Assembly (NCBI GenBank): GCA_013824055.1
Contig: PNNE01000002.1
Location: forward strand, 1-10,738
DNA from: Rhodobacter sp.
GTDB taxonomy: Bacteria > Pseudomonadota > Alphaproteobacteria > Rhodobacterales > Rhodobacteraceae
Direction: 5' to 3'
DNA: 10,738 nucleotides
The notes below the pieces were generated by a model that had not been told where the DNA came from, did not search any database, and worked only from the letters and a program-made list of their open reading frames with translations. Positions within the stretch are counted from its first letter, which is position 1. The number at the start of each line of letters is the position of its first letter. Shown in pieces: positions 6,053 to 10,738 of this stretch. The position numbers were made by a program, and so were the translations under genes.

Positions 6053-7228
6053 TCAGGCGCGTTCAAGGCACATGGCGACACCCATGCCGCCGCCGATGCA
6101 CAGCGTGGCCAGGCCCTTTTTCGCGCCGCGACGGCCCATCTCGAACAGCAGCGTGTTCAGGATGCGCGCACCCGAGGCGCCGATCGGGTGGCCGATGGCG
6201 ATCGCGCCGCCGTTCACGTTCACGACCTGCGGGTCCCAGCCCATGTCCTTGTTCACCGCGCAGGCCTGGGCCGCAAAGGCCTCGTTCGCTTCGACCAGAT
6301 CAAGATCGCCGACCTTCCAGCCCGCCTTGGCCAAGGCCTTGCGCGAGGCATGGATCGGGCCGACGCCCATGATCGACGGGTCAAGCCCGGCGGTCGCGTA
6401 GGACGCGATCCGTGCCAGCGGGGTCAGCCCGCGCCTGGCCGCTTCTTCTGCCGTCATCAGCACCACGGCCGCAGCGCCATCGTTCAGACCCGAGGCGTTG
6501 GCCGCCGTGACCGAGCCGTCCTTGGTGAAGGCCGGACGCAGCTTCTGCATGCTTTCCAGCGTCGCGCCGTGGCGGATGTATTCGTCCTGATCCACCAGGA
6601 TGTCGCCCTTGCGGGTCTTCACGGTGAAGCCGACGATCTCGTCCTTGAACTTGCCGGCCTTTTGCGCGGCTTCCGCCTTCGTCTGGCTGGCCAGCGCGAA
6701 TTCGTCCTGCATGTCGCGGCTGATCTGCCACTGGTTCGCGACGTTTTCCGCCGTCTGGCCCATGTGATAGCCGTGGAAGGCGTCCCAGAGCCCGTCCTTG
6801 ATCATGCTGTCGACGAAATTCATGTCGCCCATCTTCTGCCCGGCGCGCAGGTGCGCGACATGGGGCGACAGCGACATCGATTCCTGCCCGCCCGCGACGA
6901 TGATCTTCGCGTCGCCCAGCTGGACGTGCTGCGCCCCCAGCGCCACGGCGCGCAGGCCCGAGCCGCAGACCTGGTTCAGCGACCAGGCGCTGGCCTCTTT
7001 CGACAGGCCCGCCTTGATATGCGCCTGACGCGCCGGGTTCTGGCCCTGACCGGCGGTCAGCACCTGGCCCAGGATCGTCTCTTCGACTTCGGCCTTGTCG
7101 ATCCCGGCCCGCGCCACGACGGCTTCGATCACCGCAGCACCCAGGTCATGCGCCGGTGTATTGGCAAAAGCGCCGTTGAAGCTGCCCACGGCGGTTCGGC
7201 CCGCCGACACGATTACGACATTGGTCAT
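6053..7228 (-). CDS. phaA: Acetyl-CoA acetyltransferase (beta-ketothiolase)
   Basis: Condenses two acetyl-CoA to acetoacetyl-CoA, the first step of polyhydroxybutyrate synthesis; it is reversible and also serves degradation. The 391-residue length is typical. The nucleophile is Cys88 in NQVCGSGLR. GGQESMS, NASGLNDGAAAVVLM, the NEAFA loop, His347 in GGAIAIGHPIGASGARI and Cys377 in CIGGGMG complete the biosynthetic thiolase active site (equivalent to Cys89, His348 and Cys378 of the Zoogloea enzyme, as I recall). The start has an AGAGGA ribosome site six bases upstream. It is first in a phaA-phaB pair; phaB follows after 107 bases. The presence of phaB makes the biosynthetic role more likely than fatty-acid beta-oxidation. 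Confidence 0.95.
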   Translation of the reverse strand: MTNVVIVSAGRTAVGSFNGAFANTPAHDLGAAVIEAVVARAGIDKAEVEETILGQVLTAGQGQNPARQAHIKAGLSKEASAWSLNQVCGSGLRAVALGAQHVQLGDAKIIVAGGQESMSLSPHVAHLRAGQKMGDMNFVDSMIKDGLWDAFHGYHMGQTAENVANQWQISRDMQDEFALASQTKAEAAQKAGKFKDEIVGFTVKTRKGDILVDQDEYIRHGATLESMQKLRPAFTKDGSVTAANASGLNDGAAAVVLMTAEEAARRGLTPLARIASYATAGLDPSIMGVGPIHASRKALAKAGWKVGDLDLVEANEAFAAQACAVNKDMGWDPQVVNVNGGAIAIGHPIGASGARILNTLLFEMGRRGAKKGLATLCIGGGMGVAMCLERA

Positions 7229-7265
7229 CTGGTTCCTCTCCCACTAGCGCCCGAGGGTGCGCCAC

Positions 7266-7325
7266 GGCACGAGGGGCTCGCGCCGCATCCAATCATGCCC
7301 TAAGGGCATCCTGCTGCAAGTGCAA
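7266..7325 (-). promoter_or_regulatory. Candidate promoter, operator and leader hairpin of phaA
   Basis: This lies in the 171-base gap before phaA. On the minus strand TTGCAG (7319-7314) and CATGAT (7297-7292), 16 bases apart, could be -35 and -10. A palindrome ATGCCCT-A-AGGGCAT (7295-7309) lies across the spacer and the edge of the -10, a usual repressor position. TTGC-ACTT-GCAG (7325-7314) resembles the TGC-rich CTGC-N-GCAG sites reported for PhaR. Just downstream, GGC-CGAG and CTCG-GCC arms (7266-7284) would form a hairpin at the 5' end of the mRNA. Each element is only a pattern match. Confidence 0.35.
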
Positions 7326-7399
7326 TAACGATGGCGCCGCAGGACCGATTCCTGCCCGGCCTGTCGCAAGCCGCCCCTTTGGACCAGCGCCTTACCCGA

Positions 7400-8257
7400 T
7401 CAGGAGGCCTTGAGATTGGGTCGCCCGTGCCGAAAGGCGCGAAAGTCGGGCGTCACTGTCGGTGGGCCGAAAAGGTAGCCCTGCAGACACCCCACGCCCG
7501 CCTGACGCAGCCAGTGCGCCTCACCCTCGGTCTCGACCGATTCGGCGACCGCATACATTCCCAGCTCCTGCGCCATCGCGATGGCCGCGCGGGTCGCGCC
7601 TTGCGCCTCCGGCGTCCTGTCGATGTGCTTGATCAGGCTGCCGTCGATCTTCGCAATCTCGAATGACAGGTCCTGCAAGGTCCGCAGCGAGGTCATTCCG
7701 GCGCCGAAGTCATCCAGCGCGAACACGATCCCATGCTCGCGCATTTCGGACATGAAGGGTTTCAGCACGTCGGGCACCTGCATCGCCGAGGCTTCGTTGA
7801 TCTCGAGGATCAGGTTCTTGCCCAGGCGCGGCGCTTCCTGCAAGGCGCGGCGCAGGATGTCGGACCAGGGCCGGTAGCCCACCGACCGGGCCGACATGTT
7901 GATCGACACCCGGATCTGCGGGTTGCGCTGCATCGCCAGCAGACCCAGCTGCAGCGAGGCGCAGTCGATCTCGCGTCCCAACTGGCGCTGTTCGACCACC
8001 GGCATGAAGTCGCGCGCCGGGATCACCTGGTCGCGCAGGTTCAAAAGCCGGATGAACCCTTCGAAGAAGCCGATGATCGTCGGGTCGGCCGCATAGACCA
8101 CCGGCTGGAACGCCAGCCGCATCCGCCCGTCCTTCAGCGCCGAGGCGACCAGCGCCAGCGTCTCGCGGTCCTGCGCCGAAATCGCCGCGTTCAGGGGGCT
8201 TGAGACCAGCGGGTCGCGGTCGAACTTCGACACCTTCGGCCCCTTCATATAGCTCAT
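7400..8257 (-). CDS. EAL-domain protein, putative c-di-GMP phosphodiesterase
   Basis: Stand-alone EAL domain of 285 residues that would hydrolyse cyclic di-GMP to pGpG in the cytoplasm. There is no membrane segment, GGDEF or obvious sensor domain; only about 30 residues precede the fold. The signature glutamate is in FEGF (Glu66), so the EAL triplet reads EGF. The other metal and catalytic positions are in place: Asn120 (SINMS), Glu152 (LEINE), Asp182-Asp183 (LDDFGAG), Lys203 (KIDGS), Glu239 (AESVE) and Gln259 (LQGY). The spacings from Asn120 onwards match RocR as I recall it. Activity is therefore plausible despite the altered triplet. It lies upstream of phaA on the same strand, 171 bases apart, and divergent from tag with 117 bases between starts. 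Whether it is tied to polyhydroxybutyrate control is unknown. The start at 8257 has GGGGCAGG just upstream; the ATG at 8248 is the alternative. Confidence 0.85.
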   Translation of the reverse strand: MSYMKGPKVSKFDRDPLVSSPLNAAISAQDRETLALVASALKDGRMRLAFQPVVYAADPTIIGFFEGFIRLLNLRDQVIPARDFMPVVEQRQLGREIDCASLQLGLLAMQRNPQIRVSINMSARSVGYRPWSDILRRALQEAPRLGKNLILEINEASAMQVPDVLKPFMSEMREHGIVFALDDFGAGMTSLRTLQDLSFEIAKIDGSLIKHIDRTPEAQGATRAAIAMAQELGMYAVAESVETEGEAHWLRQAGVGCLQGYLFGPPTVTPDFRAFRHGRPNLKAS

Positions 8258-8333
8258 GTCCTGCCCCCGTCCGATGACTTCACGCTCGACACCCTAGGCC
8301 AGGATCGGTAAACGGAAGGTCAATATTCACATT

Positions 8334-8362
8334 TTGTTCCAATTCTCCCGATCTCCGATACA
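8334..8362 (+). promoter_or_regulatory. Weak candidate promoter for tag
   Basis: TTGTTC (8334-8339) and GATACA (8357-8362) are 17 bases apart in the AT-richer part of the 117-base divergent gap between the EAL gene and tag. The -10 match is poor, and the implied leader before the ATG at 8375 is only a few bases long. Confidence 0.25.
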
Positions 8363-8374
8363 GGGGTTTCCGCC

Positions 8375-8932
8375 ATGCAAAATGCCGACAATTCGACGCG
8401 TTGCCCCTGGTGCGGCACCGATCCGCTGTATGTCGCCTATCACGACCACGAATGGGGCCGCCCCGAACGTGACCCCCGCCGCCTGTTCGAGCTGCTGATT
8501 CTGGAAAGCTTCCAGGCCGGGCTTTCCTGGATCACCATCCTGCGCAAGCGCGACCATTTCCGCGCCGCGTTCCAGGGCTTCGACCCTGCGGTCATCGCGA
8601 CCTGGGGGGAAGCCGAGACCCTGGGCCTGCTGCAAGACCCCGGCATCGTCCGCCACCGCGGCAAGATCGAGGGCACGATCCGCGGCGCGCAGGCCTGCCT
8701 TCGGATCGAGGCGCGCGAGGGGTTCTCGCCCTTCCTGTGGTCCTTCGCCCCGCCACCCGGCCCTCGTCCCGCCACCCCGGCCCAGGTTCCCGGACAGACC
8801 GCGCAATCCCAGGCGATGTCCAGGGCGCTGAAGGCCGAGGGCTTCAACTTTGTCGGCCCCACCATCACCTATGCCTTCATGCAGGCCTCCGGGATGGTCA
8901 ACGACCACATCGCCGCCTGTGACTGGGGCTGA
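8375..8932 (+). CDS. tag: DNA-3-methyladenine glycosylase I
   Basis: Base-excision repair enzyme that removes 3-methyladenine from alkylated DNA. It is 185 residues, matching E. coli Tag (187). Residues equivalent to E. coli are all present: zinc ligands Cys10, His23, His178 and Cys182 (RCPWCG, AYHDHEWG and NDHIAAC), and the base-recognition pocket Tyr22, Glu44 and Trp52 in YHDHEW and ESFQAGLSWITIL. PGIVRHRGKI, then ALKAEGFNFVGPTITYAFMQ near the C terminus, are family hallmarks. A second cysteine, Cys13, sits beside the zinc ligand; it is not a ligand in E. coli Tag. The C terminus ends three residues after the last zinc ligand. The protein has no export signal. It is probably transcribed alone, since a promoter-like element lies between it and the next gene. 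Confidence 0.95.
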   Translation: MQNADNSTRCPWCGTDPLYVAYHDHEWGRPERDPRRLFELLILESFQAGLSWITILRKRDHFRAAFQGFDPAVIATWGEAETLGLLQDPGIVRHRGKIEGTIRGAQACLRIEAREGFSPFLWSFAPPPGPRPATPAQVPGQTAQSQAMSRALKAEGFNFVGPTITYAFMQASGMVNDHIAACDWG

Positions 8933-8936
8933 CCCC

Positions 8937-8965
8937 TTGGCCTTTTCCGCCCCAACGGCCATATA
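8937..8965 (+). promoter_or_regulatory. Candidate promoter for the thioredoxin-TPR gene cluster
   Basis: TTGGCC (8937-8942) and CATATA (8960-8965) are 17 bases apart and end 27 bases before the ATG at 8993. GGAGG at 8983-8987 is a good ribosome site. CATATA is a moderate -10 and stands out in high-GC DNA. Confidence 0.35.
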
Positions 8966-8992
8966 GGGACAAACATCCATCCGGAGGTCCGA

Positions 8993-9895
8993 ATGCTGGG
9001 TCTGGGCGAAAAACCGCAAGCCGACGCGAACCTGATCAAGGACGCAACCGAAGCCTCATTCATGGCCGACGTGATCGAAGCCAGCCGCGAGGTGCCGATC
9101 ATCGTCGACTTCTGGGCCACCTGGTGCGGACCCTGCAAGACGCTTGGGCCGATGCTGGAAACCGCCGTCAAGGCCGCAGGTGGCAAGGTGAAGATGGTCA
9201 AGGTCGACGTCGACCAGAACCAGCGCATCGCGGGCCAGTTGCGCATCCAGTCGATCCCCACCGTCTATGCCTTCTGGCAGGGCCAGCCCGTCGACGGCTT
9301 CCAGGGCGCCGTGCCTGCCTCGGAACTCAAGGCCTTCATCGACCGCGTCTCTGCCCTAGCTGGCGACGGCGGCCTTGCCGAAGCCATCCAGGCCGCCGAG
9401 GACATGCTGACCGAAGGCGCGGTCGTCGACGCCGCCGAGACCTTCGCCGCGATCCTGGAGGAAGAGCCCGAGAACGCCGCCGCCTATGCCGGGCTTGTCC
9501 GCGCGCATCTGGCGCTGAACAACCTCGACCAGGCCGAAGCCTTCATCACCGCCGCCCCCGCAGCCATCGCCAGGTCCAAGGAACTGGACGCCGTCCGCGC
9601 CCAGCTGGAACTGGCCCGCCAGGCCGCCAACGCCGGGCCCGAGGCCGAGCTTCGCGCCGCCGTCGATGCCAATCCCGAGGATCACCAGGCCCGCTACGAC
9701 CTCGCCGCCGCGCTTCTGGCCGCAGGCAACCCGCAAGAGGCCGTCGATCAGCTGCTGGAACTCTTCCGCCGCGACCGCGAATGGAACGACGGTGCCGCCA
9801 AGACCCAGCTCTTCACCATCTTCGAGGCGCTGAAGCCGCAGGACCCCATCGTCTTGGCCGGTCGCCGCCGACTGTCGTCGATGATATTTGCCTGA
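8993..9895 (+). CDS. Thioredoxin-TPR co-chaperone (CnoX/YbbN-like)
   Basis: A 300-residue cytoplasmic protein with an N-terminal thioredoxin fold (about 15-120) and a C-terminal TPR-like helical region (about 125-290). The thioredoxin active site is intact: FWATWCGPCK with Cys45 and Cys48, and the cis-proline is in SIPTVYAF (Pro89). The helical part is Ala-rich, with repeats such as AAETFAAILEEEPENAAAYAGLVRA and ARYDLAAALLAAGNPQEAVDQLL, and ends DPIVLAGRRRLSSMIFA, a tail typical of the YbbN group. E. coli CnoX (YbbN) lacks the CxxC pair and works as a chlorine-activated holdase that hands clients to GroEL and DnaK. Versions with WCGPC, as here and in Caulobacter, keep redox ability. The function here is inferred from that family. 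Strong GGAGG ribosome site. It heads a cluster with the Lon-domain and Trm112-family genes, the next start being 27 bases after its stop. Confidence 0.88.
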   Translation: MLGLGEKPQADANLIKDATEASFMADVIEASREVPIIVDFWATWCGPCKTLGPMLETAVKAAGGKVKMVKVDVDQNQRIAGQLRIQSIPTVYAFWQGQPVDGFQGAVPASELKAFIDRVSALAGDGGLAEAIQAAEDMLTEGAVVDAAETFAAILEEEPENAAAYAGLVRAHLALNNLDQAEAFITAAPAAIARSKELDAVRAQLELARQAANAGPEAELRAAVDANPEDHQARYDLAAALLAAGNPQEAVDQLLELFRRDREWNDGAAKTQLFTIFEALKPQDPIVLAGRRRLSSMIFA

Positions 9896-9922
9896 CCTCA
9901 TCCACGGGCTAACTAGGTGTCC

Positions 9923-10579
9923 ATGATCACCGCAGCCGACCTGCCGGACACCATTCCGGTCTTCCCGTTGCCAGGGGCGCTCATGCTTCCCCGGGCGCGC
10001 CTTCCCCTGCACATCTTCGAACCGCGCTACCTGGCGATGATCGAAGACTGCATGAAGACCAAGCACCGCCTGATCGGCATGATCCAGCCGCGCGAGACGC
10101 CCCAAAGCGAAAAACGGGCCGGAGAAAAGCGCCTGCAAGCCATCGGCTGCGCGGGTCGCCTGACCGGCTTCTCGGAAACCGAGGATGGCCGCTACATGGT
10201 CACCCTCTCCGGCGCGTCGCGCTTCCGCGTCAAGGAAGAGGTCCAGGGCTTCACCCCCTACCGCCGCTGCCTTGTCGACTGGGCACCCTTCGCCCGCGAT
10301 CTTGGCCCGACCGAAGACGACCCCGGCTTCCGCCGCGCCGAGTTCATGTCCCTCCTTGGCCGCTACTTCACCCGGCTGGATCTCTCGACCGACTGGAACA
10401 GCCTGCGCGAAGCCGAAGTGGAGCTTCTGATCAACTCGCTTTCCATGCTGTGCCCCTTCTCCCCCGAAGACAAACAGGCCCTGCTTGAGGCCCCCACCCT
10501 CGTCACCCGTCGCGAAACGATGGTCACACTGATCGAATTCGCCCTCCGCGGCAGCGGCGAGGAAGAGACCCTGCAATGA
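9923..10579 (+). CDS. Lon N-terminal (substrate-binding) domain protein without protease
   Basis: A 218-residue protein made up of the LON substrate-binding domain (PUA-like fold plus helices) only. The signature IPVFPLPGALMLPRARLPLHIFEPRY lies near the N terminus (about 11-36), followed by MIEDC, then GCAGRLTGFSETEDGRYMV and SGASRFRV. There is no AAA+ ATPase and no Ser-Lys protease, so it cannot degrade proteins itself. It may bind unfolded or client segments, which suits its place behind a thioredoxin-TPR chaperone-like protein; its true role is not established. The ATG at 9923 is preferred over the GTG six bases earlier; neither has a strong ribosome site. Its stop overlaps the ATG of the next gene by four bases (ATGA). 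Confidence 0.88.
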   Translation: MITAADLPDTIPVFPLPGALMLPRARLPLHIFEPRYLAMIEDCMKTKHRLIGMIQPRETPQSEKRAGEKRLQAIGCAGRLTGFSETEDGRYMVTLSGASRFRVKEEVQGFTPYRRCLVDWAPFARDLGPTEDDPGFRRAEFMSLLGRYFTRLDLSTDWNSLREAEVELLINSLSMLCPFSPEDKQALLEAPTLVTRRETMVTLIEFALRGSGEEETLQ

Positions 10580-10738
10580 GCGAACCCGCCGACCGCCGCA
10601 TGCTGGAGGCTCTGGTCTGCCCTGTCACCAACGCCGTCCTGACCTATGACGCCGAGCGTCAGGAACTGATCTCCAAGGCGGCGCACCTGGCCTTCCCGAT
10701 CCGCGACGGCATCCCGATCATGCTGATCAGCGAGGCGC
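10576..10738 (+). CDS. Trm112-family zinc-ribbon-like protein (YcaR type), cut by the window edge
   Basis: The first 54 residues are visible: MSEPADRRMLEALVCPVTNA, then a middle LTYDAERQELISKAAHLAFPIRDGIPIMLISEA. Relatives are about 60 residues, so only the end is missing. LVCPVTNAVL and FPIRDGIPIML are family hallmarks. Yeast Trm112 activates several methyltransferases of tRNA, rRNA and release factors; the bacterial short forms are poorly studied. Only one cysteine, Cys15, is visible, so a four-Cys zinc site is not present in this part. The start is fixed by the ATGA overlap with the Lon-domain gene, which implies coupled translation. Confidence 0.85.
   Translation, partial: MSEPADRRMLEALVCPVTNAVLTYDAERQELISKAAHLAFPIRDGIPIMLISEA

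Noticed and set aside
5930..7303. 457-codon open frame on the plus strand opposite phaA
   Set aside because: Mirror reading of a high-GC thiolase gene; composition is His/Arg-rich and no domain is recognisable.
8327..9019. 230-codon minus-strand open frame across tag
   Set aside because: Antisense of a gene with every Tag zinc and pocket residue; no coding features of its own.
1..10738. CRISPR array, tRNA, transposon or attachment site
   Set aside because: No spaced direct repeats, cloverleaf, transposase motif or terminal inverted repeats were seen on either strand by eye.

Overview
This is a high-GC, gene-dense chromosomal window. It most likely comes from an alphaproteobacterium of the Rhodobacteraceae (Paracoccus/Rhodobacter/Gemmobacter-like). 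Three things point there: the gene set (a decaprenyl-type polyprenyl diphosphate synthase, phaA-phaB, and a WCGPC thioredoxin-TPR protein followed by a Lon-N-domain protein and a Trm112 protein), the close resemblance of PhaB to what I recall of Paracoccus PhaB, and the strong GC bias at third codon positions. The genus is inference. I see no tRNA, rRNA, CRISPR array, insertion sequence or prophage gene; apart from the left edge this looks like core chromosome.

Left edge (1-1642, minus strand): an FHA-domain protein gene overlaps a PP2C-type Ser/Thr phosphatase gene by 20 bases; the phosphatase runs off the window. Such pairs usually belong to Ser/Thr phosphorylation modules with a kinase nearby, but no kinase is visible here. 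Both reading frames are broken, each in a way that one missing base in a G/C run would explain (near 151 and near 1373). They are either sequence errors or a decaying locus.

1643-4217: an AT-rich intergenic stretch holds a candidate terminator for the polyprenyl synthase gene (1915-2931, minus; ubiquinone side chain). Divergent from it are a DUF2007 protein and a TrmN6-like methyltransferase with overlapping stop and start codons, then a 55-residue DUF465/YdcH-family coiled-coil protein preceded by a Pho-box-like repeat.

4211-7228 (minus strand): phaA (acetyl-CoA acetyltransferase) and phaB (acetoacetyl-CoA reductase) together turn two acetyl-CoA into (R)-3-hydroxybutyryl-CoA for polyhydroxybutyrate. 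No phaC is in the window. The operon is rich in RNA structure: a palindrome and hairpin in front of phaA, a perfect 12-bp hairpin between phaA and phaB, and behind phaB a long imperfect hairpin followed by a textbook UUCG-loop terminator. An EamA/DMT-family exporter gene follows.

7400-10738: an EAL-domain c-di-GMP phosphodiesterase candidate (minus) is divergent from tag (3-methyladenine DNA glycosylase I, plus). Then comes a plus-strand cluster: a CnoX/YbbN-like thioredoxin-TPR protein, a Lon substrate-binding-domain protein and a Trm112-family protein cut by the window edge.

I did not find a clear undescribed system. The best leads are the double frameshift in the FHA/PP2C pair and the structured RNA elements of the pha operon.
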